DNA of 64,000 nucleotides, taken from the NCBI RefSeq assembly GCF_000800805.1, contig NZ_CP010070.1, positions 1,178,001 through 1,242,000 of the forward strand, given 5' to 3'. The notes under the pieces were generated by a model, which made no database searches, was not told the origin of the DNA, and saw only the letters and a list, made by a program, of their open reading frames with translations. Positions 47,476 through 58,557 of the stretch are shown here, one piece after another. The stretch is from Candidatus Methanoplasma termitum (GTDB lineage Archaea; Thermoplasmatota; Thermoplasmata; Methanomassiliicoccales; Methanomethylophilaceae). The position numbers were made by a program, and so were the translations under genes. Positions within the stretch are counted from its first letter, which is position 1, and every line of letters begins with the position of its first letter.

Positions 47476-48525
47476 TTACGGTCTGAACCATTTAAATTCG
47501 AGATATTCTCTGGGCTCTCCCGCGCGGCAGAACAGGATCTCTTTCTTGACCCCGCCGGACAGCCTTACCGTCCTGGATATCTCGGGCCACATCATCATCT
47601 TATCACCTGGAACAGAATGTACCAGATACTTTGCGTGATCCGTGTCGGGAGACCCTTCGTATACCCTGAAGTGCGCACCGTACTTGAAACCGGTCTTCAC
47701 GACCATGCCTCTTTTTCTCATATCCCTGAAAGCGTCGAGCCTGAGCTCGAACTCCTCCTGAGTCTTTACGCCGAGTTCGATCATCTTTTCCGGGGTCATT
47801 TCCTCTCCGGACTGTGTTGTCACATTCAGATCTCCCATCTCCATGATGAAACAGCTTTCGATCAGCGAGAGTTGAAGAATGTTTCCCATCATCTTTCCGT
47901 AGAATCCTTTCTTCCCGAGATATTCGATGTGACTTTCTTCTGTGATCAGAACTCTTTCCCCTATAAGCCTGCCCTCCGCGGCGTATTTCGAGGACGAGTG
48001 CAGCGACCTTCCCCTGGGATCTCTGGACGACATGTGATAGTAGGTGAGGTCTCCTTCTTCGTCCACGACCCCATAGAGCAGTTTCTTACCCTTGCTCTCG
48101 GTGTGGGCGACCTCTTTTGAGAATACATCCAATTCCAGAACGTCCCTTTCTGACACGGCTCTTACAAGATACATCGGGCGGGAGTTGCTCATCACCGAAC
48201 CACGAGGGAAAACGGACAGATCGAAATGCCCGCTTTCGGCTTTAACGACGAACCCGCGGCTTCTCATATCCCGATATACCAGATATGCAATGTCGAATCT
48301 GTCATACTGCGTCGAAGAATGGTTGAACATTTCCGCAAAGGACATCGGCACGCCGTCTTTTGTCACCTGCAGCCTTTCGCTTTCGACGAGGAACGTTGCC
48401 TCGATGAGGTCAAGTTCCAGACCGCCTCCGCTCATCGGATATCCGAAGTTCCCCTTGTTGTAGATCTGGGTTCCTTCTTTCTGATCGCTGATTATCACTG
48501 TGTCTTCGTTCAATTCTCCCGGCAT
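47476..48525 (-). CDS. endA: tRNA-splicing endonuclease EndA, duplicated form
   Basis: This enzyme cuts the bulge-helix-bulge introns of pre-tRNA. The 349-residue protein contains two copies of the endonuclease fold, so it works as a homodimer (alpha2 arrangement). The active site is in the C-terminal copy: KTGFKYGAHFRVY (Tyr and His) and HAKYLVH (Lys). The N-terminal copy keeps the fold (YDRFDIAYLVYRDMRSRGFVV) but lacks the catalytic set. The ATG at 48525 opens the frame (MPGELNEDTVIISDQ), the usual short form before the first domain. Confidence 0.9.
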   Translation of the reverse strand: MPGELNEDTVIISDQKEGTQIYNKGNFGYPMSGGGLELDLIEATFLVESERLQVTKDGVPMSFAEMFNHSSTQYDRFDIAYLVYRDMRSRGFVVKAESGHFDLSVFPRGSVMSNSRPMYLVRAVSERDVLELDVFSKEVAHTESKGKKLLYGVVDEEGDLTYYHMSSRDPRGRSLHSSSKYAAEGRLIGERVLITEESHIEYLGKKGFYGKMMGNILQLSLIESCFIMEMGDLNVTTQSGEEMTPEKMIELGVKTQEEFELRLDAFRDMRKRGMVVKTGFKYGAHFRVYEGSPDTDHAKYLVHSVPGDKMMMWPEISRTVRLSGGVKKEILFCRAGEPREYLEFKWFRP

Positions 48526-49058
48526 CTTACATCAACAGAATACTGTTCGTATTTTATTGTTCTGCATATATTTCCTTAACGGAATCTGAAAAAGTTGCGG
48601 ATGACGAAAGACGGCGCATACCATTTATTGCAGAGAGTAAATAAATTTACAGCAGGAGTTTAACGACCCCTCCCGCAGAAAGAGTCGGATCCGTAACGTG
48701 GATCAAACGCCATATCATCAATCTTTGACAGTTCGACAGTGATCGTACGATCCCGTCACGGATCCTAATGCGGACCTCTGAGCCGTTCAGAAATGAAATG
48801 ACTATCGCCCTGCCCGATGGTCCCGGTTCGCCGTCTCTGTGGAAGACACCAAACCTGGCTTCCCATCCTACGGCCGCCCTCGATTTTCTACCAAGATTAT
48901 AAACTTAAGCGGGGGGGGGTGTCCGAAACTACAGTCCCTTTTGAATTTTGGCAGTTATCGACGCCGTTGTTTCAATCAAAGGATTTTGATCTGGCTCTTC
49001 GACATTTTTCATAAAATCCTGTAAGGCGGGCAATGCCCGCCTTGATAGAAAAGTTGTT
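48526..49058. other. Intergenic region, no gene supported
   Basis: This gap of over 500 bases holds no supported gene. The part before the terminator at 49023 contains a tract of ten G residues (about 48,912-48,921). An open frame on the minus strand (about 48,647-48,905) would read GRAIVISFLNGSEVRIRIRD and further, but has no ATG, GTG or TTG before its last third; it may be a remnant. Confidence 0.4.
49023..49043 (-). terminator. Terminator of trpB2
   Basis: A perfect 9-bp stem AAGGCGGGC/GCCCGCCTT with a three-base loop lies 16 bases after the trpB2 stop on the minus strand and is followed by ACAGGATTTTATG. The strong, short hairpin with T-rich tail looks like a transcript end. Confidence 0.6.
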
Positions 49059-50381
49059 TTAATCCGCGGCCGAATTCTTCATCGTTCCGTCTAAGTACTG
49101 CTCATATCCGTTGAGGTCGAGCATGCCGTGGCCGGACAAACAGAACACGATCGTCTTTTCTTTTTTGGCCTTCTTGCACTCGAGCGCTACATCCATTGCC
49201 GCTTTTATCGCGTGGCAGGATTCCGGAGCGGGGACGATGCCTTCCGTCCTTGCGAATGCCAACCCGGCCTCGAATGTTTCAAACTGTCCGTATGCTCTTG
49301 CGGATATCAGGCCTTTGTTCATTGCGGCAGATACAAGCGGTGACATTCCGTGGTATCTCAGACCGCCTGCGTGCACACTTTTCGGGATGAACTCCTGGCC
49401 GAGCGTATACATCATCAGAAGCGGGGTGTAACCCGCTGTGTCCCCGAAGTCGTATTTGAACTCCCCCACCGTGAGAGAGGGGGCGGCGTTCGATTCCGCG
49501 GCGATGAACTCGCAATCAGTCTTGCCTTTGATCTTCTCGCCGATCATCGGGAAACAGAACCCTCCGAAGTTGGACCCTCCTCCGGCACATGCTATCATAT
49601 AGTCAGGATCTATCTCGCCGATCTTCATCTGTTCCATTGTCTCTTGGCCGATCACCGTCTGGTGCAGCATGACGTGGTTAAGCACGCTTCCCAGAGAGTA
49701 GCATGTGTTCGGGTCCTTTGCGGCCATCTCGCATGCCTCCGATATTGCTATTCCCAATGAACCTGTTGTCTCGGGGTGCTCTTTAAGCACTTTCTTCCCG
49801 AACTCTGTGTGTGGACTTGGAGAAGCATATACCTTTGCGCCGTACGTATTCATAATTGTCTTTCTGAGAGGTTTCTGATTATAGCTTCCTTTGACCATGA
49901 AGACTGTGCAGTCAATGTCAAACAGGTTCGACACCATCGCAAGCGCTGTCCCCCATTGGCCTGCTCCTGTCTCGGTGGTAAGGGTGTGGATTCCTTCCTC
50001 GGCATTGAAATATGCCTGTGCCAGAGCAGTATTCCCTTTGTGACTGCCGAGCGGGCTCATATCTTCTCTTTTGAAATAGATCTTTGCCGGCGTCTTGAGA
50101 TATTTCTCCAGTCTTACCGCCCTCTGAAGATGCTGCGGGCGGTTCAGGTGAACCAATCCTTCTCTTACTTCTCCGGGTATGTTAACATATCTCTCTCTGC
50201 AACCTTCCTGCCTGATGATCTCTTTACAGAAAATCGGTTCAAAGTCTTCGGGTTTAGCCGGCTCTCTTGTTCCGGGGTTGAGCGGGGGATCCAAGTGTCC
50301 TATGTCCGCCACGAGATTGTACCATTTTTTTGGTATACCTTCTACTGGCAGACTTATTCTAAGGTCTTTAGCGATTGCCAT
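49059..50381 (-). CDS. trpB: TrpB2-type tryptophan synthase beta chain
   Basis: A pyridoxal-phosphate enzyme that makes tryptophan from indole and serine. The length (440 residues) and the extra N-terminal region (VEGIPKKWYNLVADIGHLDPPLNPGTREP) mark it as the TrpB2 subgroup. The PLP lysine is in SPLGSHKGNTALAQ, the phosphate-binding loop in CAGGGSNFGGFC, and TTETGAGQWGTALA is the substrate loop. No trpA is adjacent, as is usual for TrpB2, which can work without TrpA. Its terminator is at 49023. Confidence 0.93.
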   Translation of the reverse strand: MAIAKDLRISLPVEGIPKKWYNLVADIGHLDPPLNPGTREPAKPEDFEPIFCKEIIRQEGCRERYVNIPGEVREGLVHLNRPQHLQRAVRLEKYLKTPAKIYFKREDMSPLGSHKGNTALAQAYFNAEEGIHTLTTETGAGQWGTALAMVSNLFDIDCTVFMVKGSYNQKPLRKTIMNTYGAKVYASPSPHTEFGKKVLKEHPETTGSLGIAISEACEMAAKDPNTCYSLGSVLNHVMLHQTVIGQETMEQMKIGEIDPDYMIACAGGGSNFGGFCFPMIGEKIKGKTDCEFIAAESNAAPSLTVGEFKYDFGDTAGYTPLLMMYTLGQEFIPKSVHAGGLRYHGMSPLVSAAMNKGLISARAYGQFETFEAGLAFARTEGIVPAPESCHAIKAAMDVALECKKAKKEKTIVFCLSGHGMLDLNGYEQYLDGTMKNSAAD

Positions 50382-50735
50382 GACCTTAATGATTCTATCT
50401 ACCTATTTAATAATGCGTGCATTGATGTATGGTATTGTACAATATAATATGTCTGGGAGATTGCCGTCGTTGTTATTTTGATTATTGCGGCCCTATGCAT
50501 TACGGCCGCGGTTACCGCCAAAAAATTCTAAGACAAAGTGAGAGCCTCTCCCTTTCTCGACCTTTTTCCTCAACTTTTTTTATGTGAAAGAACGGCGGCT
50601 CGGCAGAGAGACCTATGCGGAGACGCAGGGTTCTCTAAAATAGTTCGGATCGAGAGGGGTTAAGGGGCCTATCTTAAATACTACAATTGCATTAACCACA
50701 GGTTAGTAACTAATAGTTAACAACTATGTGATAGC
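50382..50735. other. Divergent promoter region between trpB2 and the regulator/cdc48 operon
   Basis: This region serves two divergent genes. Toward 50736 it holds a TATA-like CTTAAATA at about 50,674-50,681 and two palindromes next to the start of the regulator (described separately). In the middle, a short frame (EIAVVVILIIAALCITAAVTAKKF, near 50,458-50,531) looks like a membrane helix but has no start codon. Confidence 0.5.
50703..50726. promoter_or_regulatory. Two adjacent palindromes ahead of the winged-helix regulator (putative operator)
   Basis: TTAGTAACTAA (50703-50713) and TAGTTAACAACTA (50714-50726) abut, 10 to 33 bases before the ATG at 50736 and about 22 bases after the TATA-like CTTAAATA. 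Both share a TAGT/ACTA half-site. The position at or just after the expected transcription start fits a repressor site, most simply for the regulator encoded directly downstream. Confidence 0.45.
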
Positions 50736-53544
<2,809 letters not shown>

Positions 53545-53620
53545 GGTCTGGCACATGCGCATTTGATAACAACAAGAAGAAACTTCTTCCAACACTTTCC
53601 TTTATTGCGACACAGCTTTT

Positions 53621-53628
53621 ATAATAGG
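53621..53628. repeat. Target-site duplication, left copy
   Basis: ATAATAGG directly abuts the left terminal inverted repeat and recurs at 54649-54656 beside the right one. Confidence 0.85.
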
Positions 53629-54648
53629 AACTGTGTTTCATAATTCGTTGGCCCGCTGACCGATGGTGATTAATTTTCAGAGGACCATCGTCCGGTGCTT
53701 GTGAGAAAGCAGGAGCCAGACGATGGCAGAGATGGGATGGGACAGACAGTATAATAGACATTGGGATGAGTATAACCAAAGACTTGTCGAACGGGGAAGG
53801 ATATTTTGGGACCTTTCATGGGTCCCTAAGCATCTGGATGAGATAGGTTCGAATGAAAAGAAACGAGGACGGCCGCGTTTGTACGGGGATGCTCTGATAT
53901 CTTATGTTTCCAGGGTCAGGACGGTCACAGGCATCCCCTTCAGGATGCTGGAGGGTCTTTTCAAGCCCGTGTTCGATCTGATCGGGATAGAGGTGCCGAG
54001 CTATCCGACGCTTTGGAGGCGCTGTACCTCTCTGGAAGCGGCAGCCGGTATCAAGGCGACCGCGCGCAAGAGGATCGTTGCGGTCGACAGTACAGGGATA
54101 AAGGTCACCGTCAGGGGAGGATGGATGAGGGAGAAGTGGAAGGTGCACAAAGGATGGCTTAAACTTCACATTCTCTCTGATGTGGAGACGAACGAGATCC
54201 TCGCATTCGTGGCGACGGACGAACGATCAAGCGATGCCAAGCACCTGCTGGCACTTGTGGATGCGGCCTTGGCCGCAGGCCACGGGATAGCGAAGGTGCT
54301 TGCGGACGGGGCGTATGACACGAGGAAGAACTGGAATGGGATGAGGGAGAGGAAGATAGAGTTCATAGCCCACATCAGGAAGAATGCTTCGACGACATCC
54401 AGAGGATGCACCGTGAGAAGCGCGCATGTACGGGAGAGGAACGCAATAGGCGAGGACGAGTGGCGTAAGAGGTACGGCTATAACATGAGATGGAAAGTGG
54501 AATCGGTCTTCTCCGACCTCAAGAGGATGTTCGGAGAATCCGTTTCTTCGAAGACGTTCGAGAACATGGTGGCGGAGATCTCCAGGAGCATCGAGTGCTT
54601 TAATATGATGAAGGCGGCAGGTATGTGAATGAATTATGAAACACAGTT
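53629..54648 (+). mobile_element. Intact insertion sequence, IS5 family ISH1-like, with target duplication
   Basis: The element is 1020 bases. Perfect 18-bp terminal inverted repeats AACTGTGTTTCATAATTC lie at 53629-53646 and 54631-54648. An 8-bp direct repeat ATAATAGG flanks both ends (53621-53628 and 54649-54656), the target-site duplication. One complete transposase gene fills the interior. IS5 elements of the ISH1 subgroup make 8-bp duplications, which fits. Perfect ends and an intact gene mean a recent insertion, between cdc48 and the COG1395 regulator. Confidence 0.88.
53723..54628 (+). CDS. IS5-family (ISH1-like) DDE transposase
   Basis: A 301-residue transposase with all three catalytic residues: Asp in IVAVDSTGIKV, Asp in VLADGAYDTRKN, and Glu in KVESVFSDLKRMFGE, the latter two carrying the usual IS5 surroundings. 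The N-terminal segment (NYNQ-like NQRLVERGRIFWDLSWVPKHLDE, then KKRGRPRLYGDALISYVSRVRT) is typical of archaeal IS5 transposases. The start ATG at 53723 lies inside the left end; the stop precedes the right inverted repeat by 2 bases. No frameshift is visible, so it is probably functional. Confidence 0.92.
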   Translation: MAEMGWDRQYNRHWDEYNQRLVERGRIFWDLSWVPKHLDEIGSNEKKRGRPRLYGDALISYVSRVRTVTGIPFRMLEGLFKPVFDLIGIEVPSYPTLWRRCTSLEAAAGIKATARKRIVAVDSTGIKVTVRGGWMREKWKVHKGWLKLHILSDVETNEILAFVATDERSSDAKHLLALVDAALAAGHGIAKVLADGAYDTRKNWNGMRERKIEFIAHIRKNASTTSRGCTVRSAHVRERNAIGEDEWRKRYGYNMRWKVESVFSDLKRMFGESVSSKTFENMVAEISRSIECFNMMKAAGM

Positions 54649-54656
54649 ATAATAGG
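54649..54656. repeat. Target-site duplication, right copy
   Basis: ATAATAGG directly follows the right terminal inverted repeat, matching all eight bases of the left copy at 53621-53628. Confidence 0.85.
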
Positions 54657-54693
54657 CATCTTTTTTTATAGAAGAACAACTGCTATCTATATT

Positions 54694-55641
54694 ATGAGCA
54701 GAGAGGAACTCATCAACACCACAAGATCCGTACTGGCTAAAGCGGGATTTGAGATCTCATCCGCTCTGAATTTGCGCAGCATTTGTTTTGATATAGTGGG
54801 AAGAAAGGACGAAACATTGCTCATCATAAAGGTTCTAAGCAATGTTGATGCATTCTCAAGAGAGAATGCAGATGATATGAAGGTCCTTGCCGATGCGCTG
54901 AAAGCGACCCCTCTGTTAATAGGTGAGACATCCAGCTCAGGACCTCTTGAGGCCGGCATAGTTTATTCAAGATTCAAGATCCCGATCATTTCCAACGAGA
55001 CCCTCGGTGAACATTTGTTGGAGGATGTGCCACCGTTCATCTTTGCGGCCCCCGGCGGACTTTATGTGAAGATCGACGGCGAGTTATTAAGAAAGATAAG
55101 AGAGACCGACGGAATAAGTCTGGGAACCCTTGCAGAGGTAACAGGGGTGTCAAGACGTACAATACAAATGTATGAATCGGGAATGGGCGCGATGATCGAT
55201 GCTGCAATGAGGCTCGAAGAATTCCTGAAGGTCCCTATAATAGAGCCTGTCAATCCGTTCGAGTATGCAAGTAAAAAGAAACCGGAGGACTATGAGGTCA
55301 AAACCGGCGAACATACGAGCTCCAATACGCTGAACCGTCTGCTTGAGATCGGGTTTGCTATCACGCCCGTAACGAAGAGCCCTTTCGAGGCCATTTCGAG
55401 AAGCCGGCAGACCGTGTTCCTTACAGGGCTTGGAGTTGATGAGGAAAGGCTGATCCAAAAGGCGATCATCGCTTCCGAGATCTCGAAGATCGCAGGGAAG
55501 CATTCACTCATTATAGTTGAGCGGGGGCGTCCCGCGGAGAGTATCGAGTCGACCGCCGTCGTGACGAGCGAAGAACTCAAAAAGATAGACGACCAGGACG
55601 AACTCACAGATCTGGCACTTTCGAGGAGCACTAAAAAATGA
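54694..55641 (+). CDS. COG1395 helix-turn-helix transcriptional regulator
   Basis: A 315-residue archaeal regulator family of unknown ligand. The N-terminal half (NTTRSVLAKAGFEISSALNLRSICFDIVGRKDETLLIIKVLSNVDAFS) resembles a nuclease-like or effector domain of COG1395 proteins. A central HTH of the Xre type is KIRETDGISLGTLAEVTGVSRRTIQMYESGMGAMIDAAMRLEEFL. The C-terminal domain repeats the nuclease-like fold. Its stop overlaps the next start as ATGA. The IS inserted just upstream lies within 45 bases of its start, so the original promoter may have been changed. Confidence 0.88.
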   Translation: MSREELINTTRSVLAKAGFEISSALNLRSICFDIVGRKDETLLIIKVLSNVDAFSRENADDMKVLADALKATPLLIGETSSSGPLEAGIVYSRFKIPIISNETLGEHLLEDVPPFIFAAPGGLYVKIDGELLRKIRETDGISLGTLAEVTGVSRRTIQMYESGMGAMIDAAMRLEEFLKVPIIEPVNPFEYASKKKPEDYEVKTGEHTSSNTLNRLLEIGFAITPVTKSPFEAISRSRQTVFLTGLGVDEERLIQKAIIASEISKIAGKHSLIIVERGRPAESIESTAVVTSEELKKIDDQDELTDLALSRSTKK

Positions 55642-56258
55642 TATCCATAGATATCGGAAAGTGCAAGGTGGATATCCTGCCGATAGTCAAAGGACTCGTC
55701 TCGGAAGCCGATAGGGTCCGAGAGGCATACGGCAAATACGAAGCATACGCCGTTGCACTCGGCATAGAGGAGATACAAGCGCTGAAACGCAGAGCGGAGA
55801 TCGAAGAGATACAAGAGCACAGCGAGATCGACATGGTATATGTTTACCACCTTTCTGTTTTCGGAGAGATAGAATCTCCTACCCCCGCGTACTGCGAATT
55901 GATCGACCTATGCTCAAAGGATTCCATTGAGGTCATACCGCTGGATATGAACAACGAGGAGTTCACCGAGATGTACATCCACAACGTAAAGACGATGGAG
56001 TTCGTGAAGGAGCACAGACTCGCGAAAAAAGGCATGAAGAAGCATTTTGACATGTCTTCCCCGGAAGCATTTTCGATATCATGGGACAATTATCTGAACA
56101 AAGTAAAGGGCTACCTCAAAGTGAGCCAAAAAAGAGAAGAATACATGGCCGCGCAGATCGTAGACATAGCAAGATACAGGCGCTCTCTGCTTGCCGTAGT
56201 AGAGGTGGAAAGGCTAAATAATATTGTGGAACATATCAAGAATGACAAAGATGAGTGA
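55638..56258 (+). CDS. Hypothetical protein in the COG1395/CPBP operon
   Basis: A 206-residue cytoplasmic protein without signal or transmembrane segment. The pattern (VDILPIVKGLVSEADRVREAYGKYEAYAVALGIEEIQAL, EIDMVYVYHLSVFGEIESPTPAYCELIDLC, IEVIPLDMNNEEFTEMYIHNVKTM, then a long charged helix near the C-terminus) suggests an alpha/beta fold related to the archaeal TraB-like group, but the catalytic pattern is missing, so I make no functional call. The start overlaps the regulator stop by 4 bases, and its own end overlaps the protease gene by 8 to 17 bases; the three are one operon. Confidence 0.65.
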   Translation: MISIDIGKCKVDILPIVKGLVSEADRVREAYGKYEAYAVALGIEEIQALKRRAEIEEIQEHSEIDMVYVYHLSVFGEIESPTPAYCELIDLCSKDSIEVIPLDMNNEEFTEMYIHNVKTMEFVKEHRLAKKGMKKHFDMSSPEAFSISWDNYLNKVKGYLKVSQKREEYMAAQIVDIARYRRSLLAVVEVERLNNIVEHIKNDKDE

Positions 56259-57300
56259 TGAGTGCCCACGGTGCAGAGAATATGCCGCTAACGGCAGTTC
56301 GTACTGCGGCTCATGCGGCAGAGCGCTCGGACACAGCGGATCGAGAAACGGTGCCGTAAAAAATTCGAGGCGCGGCCTCTCAAGCGTCATACTTCAGTTC
56401 GCATGCGTAATCGTTGTTCTCATCGTGATCGTCGAACTGATAACCCTGTTTGCAAAGAGCGGGGATGTTTTCTCTTTACTGAAAGATGTTGAGCTCCCTT
56501 TCTTCTTACTTGTGCCTTCCCCCGAAATAGTATTCAGTATCGGCATACTCGGGCCGCAGATATATTGGATACTCGTGATCATTATTATTTTCAGCAGTGC
56601 GGTTTTTGCGATATGGAAGTTCTTTGTCGAAACAGAAAAGAACGGAGGTCTATCCGAACCTAACGCATCGGAGAACACGGCCTTCTTCTGGGTGTGCGTC
56701 TCTCTCTGCGCAATGCTGACGATCCACTATATCATCGTGTTCATACTTACCAATATGCTAGGAGTAGAAGTGACAACCCCGGATTTCGGCAGTGTAACAG
56801 AGCAGGTGTTCGGTTTTGCCAACGCCGCAGTTTGGGAAGAGATGGTCACCCGCCTGCTGTATATCGGCGGGCCGATAGCGATAATCTCTTTGATCATGAC
56901 GAGAAAAATAGATTCTCTGAAATGCCTTCTGGGCGGCTTCGGGATGAGTAGGACGGCGGTTCTTTTCATAATAATCTCAAGCATCATATTCGGTGCGGCG
57001 CATTACTCCGGCTGGGACAATCAGGCATGGAAAGTACTTACCGCTACGATAATGGGTTTGTTCTTCGGATATGTGTTCGTGCGCTTCGGATTGTATGCTT
57101 CGATCCTGCTGCACTTCATCACCGATTTCTGGTCATCGTTCGACTGGATCGGGCTTGGCGGTATCGGGATCATTCTGGCATTCCTGCTCATAGGCTTCGG
57201 ATTCGTTGCTTTATATTACATCTTAAAGAGAATAATAGGTTCGAAAGAATCGATCGCGGGGATGCCTTTATTCAAGAACGGCCTAATAGAGGATAAATGA
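56251..57300 (+). CDS. CPBP-family intramembrane protease with zinc ribbon
   Basis: A membrane protein of 349 residues. A zinc ribbon (CPRCREYAANGSSYCGSCG) opens the protein, followed by about eight transmembrane helices. The CPBP/Abi motifs are visible: EEMVTRLLYIG (EExxxR), FGAAHYSGW (FxxxH) and HFITDFW (HxxxD). Members act as type II CAAX-prenyl-type or regulatory intramembrane proteases. The start at 56251 (MSDECPRC) or 56242 gives the same ribbon. The cotranscribed COG1395 regulator and unknown protein suggest a stress or membrane-signalling role; this is inference. Confidence 0.85.
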   Translation: MSDECPRCREYAANGSSYCGSCGRALGHSGSRNGAVKNSRRGLSSVILQFACVIVVLIVIVELITLFAKSGDVFSLLKDVELPFFLLVPSPEIVFSIGILGPQIYWILVIIIIFSSAVFAIWKFFVETEKNGGLSEPNASENTAFFWVCVSLCAMLTIHYIIVFILTNMLGVEVTTPDFGSVTEQVFGFANAAVWEEMVTRLLYIGGPIAIISLIMTRKIDSLKCLLGGFGMSRTAVLFIIISSIIFGAAHYSGWDNQAWKVLTATIMGLFFGYVFVRFGLYASILLHFITDFWSSFDWIGLGGIGIILAFLLIGFGFVALYYILKRIIGSKESIAGMPLFKNGLIEDK

Positions 57301-57336
57301 TATTATGCTGGCTATACACCTAATCGAACGGCGGCT

Positions 57337-58095
57337 TCATCGAAGCCAGCTTTTCAGACGCTTCTTTGACAATATCGCAGACTCGATGCTCCTGGCCTCG
57401 ATAATATAATTCCCCCGATATCTGCTGAGCTTAGGCAACACACGGGCAAAATCTATCGAACCGTCGCCTATGGTCAAGTGGTCGTCGTTCTTCCCAGTGT
57501 TATCGTGGATGTGAACGTTCACGATCCTTTCACCGAACAGCTCGATGGATCTGTCGATCGCGCCGATCGTGTTCGCATGGCCGATATCAAAACATATCTT
57601 CAGATCTGTGCCGTCCAGGAGTTCCAGCAGCTCTTCCGGAGTCTGCCCCATCATGATGCGGAAAGAAGGCATATTCTCGATTGCCGCCGTCACCCCGTAC
57701 TCATACGCCCATCTTTCTATCTCTTTCAACGAGCTTTTCGAGTGTTCCACTGACCTGTCCCTTACATTACCGAGGGAAGTGGAGTATGTTCCGGGGTGTA
57801 TGGTTATCATTTCGATCCCCATGCGGTTGGCGTGCTCCATCGTCCTTATCGTCTCTTCGGTCGACGTGTTCCTTATCCTCTCGTTCACGGCGGCGATGTT
57901 GATGTCGCAGATCGGGGCGTGTACCGAACACCCGATCCTGTACGAGCCCTTTATTTCATTAAACCTTGCGGAGAATTTTGTCACGTCGTGCTTGAACTCC
58001 GAGAATATCTCCCACCAGTCAAATTCCCTTGAGACCACATCCATTATCTCCTCCGGGTCGGCCGCACAGAAACCGGTGCAGGATACTCCGATCAT
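57337..58095 (-). CDS. Sugar phosphate isomerase/epimerase-type TIM barrel
   Basis: A 252-residue TIM-barrel enzyme of the AP endonuclease 2/xylose isomerase-like superfamily. Metal ligands are seen in MITIHPGTYS, AIENMP, CFDIGHANTIG and VHIHDNTGKNDDHLTIGDGSIDF. The substrate is unknown; archaeal members are uncharacterised. It follows the UPF0201 gene with a 3-base gap, so they form a pair. The chain ends just past the last barrel strands (YIIEARSIESAILSKKRLKSWL), so the barrel is complete. Confidence 0.8.
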   Translation of the reverse strand: MIGVSCTGFCAADPEEIMDVVSREFDWWEIFSEFKHDVTKFSARFNEIKGSYRIGCSVHAPICDINIAAVNERIRNTSTEETIRTMEHANRMGIEMITIHPGTYSTSLGNVRDRSVEHSKSSLKEIERWAYEYGVTAAIENMPSFRIMMGQTPEELLELLDGTDLKICFDIGHANTIGAIDRSIELFGERIVNVHIHDNTGKNDDHLTIGDGSIDFARVLPKLSRYRGNYIIEARSIESAILSKKRLKSWLR

Positions 58096-58098
58096 CGC

Positions 58099-58479
58099 TT
58101 ACACCTCTTCGCCGTCCACGGTCCTCGGTGCGATGCTGTCGATCAGTACTTCCGGATCGTCGCATTCTATGGTCACGGTTATCGTGCCGAGAATCGTCCT
58201 CGGCTCGGTGAAGGATATCTTTCCGACGACAGCGACCTGCTTGTTAAGATGTAACGTTATCCTGCCGCCTCTGGCGCCCTTGAACATCATCGACCTTGTG
58301 CTGTCCAGGATCTTCTGCTTTCTGATGAGCTTGTAAAACTTGTCTGTGTCTGCTTCCCCCCTTATCCAGCGATCGTCCGTTTCCAGCGATGCGCCCGGGA
58401 ATATGTTGAGGATCGCATCTTTCACTTTTTCCGGGTCCTCGCTTGGGTAGACCGGACACGTTATCTGAACAGAGACCAT
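58099..58479 (-). CDS. UPF0201 family protein
   Basis: A 126-residue protein with the UPF0201 (COG1931) pattern: QITCPVYPSEDPEKVKDAILNIFPGA, a central RSMMFKGARGGRITLHLNKQ and a C-terminal strand TITVTIECDDPEVLIDSIAP. The family has a ferredoxin-like fold and is expected to bind RNA; no reaction is known. It is upstream of the TIM-barrel gene by 3 bases. Confidence 0.85.
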   Translation of the reverse strand: MVSVQITCPVYPSEDPEKVKDAILNIFPGASLETDDRWIRGEADTDKFYKLIRKQKILDSTRSMMFKGARGGRITLHLNKQVAVVGKISFTEPRTILGTITVTIECDDPEVLIDSIAPRTVDGEEV

Positions 58480-58557
58480 GGGCTATGGCAGGCATTGTGC
58501 ATATTACAATGTTTGCAACGCCATTCATTTTTGATGATTTGTCTTGGTTGAGATATA

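Noticed and set aside
48817-49014. Plus-strand 65-residue frame in the long gap before trpB2
   Set aside because: It crosses the G10 tract, has an unusual composition and no ribosome site; it looks like chance.
50458-50531. Short hydrophobic frame EIAVVVILIIAALCITAAVTAKKF in the trpB2/regulator gap
   Set aside because: It has no ATG, GTG or TTG start and no ribosome site in frame, and is shorter than a normal gene.
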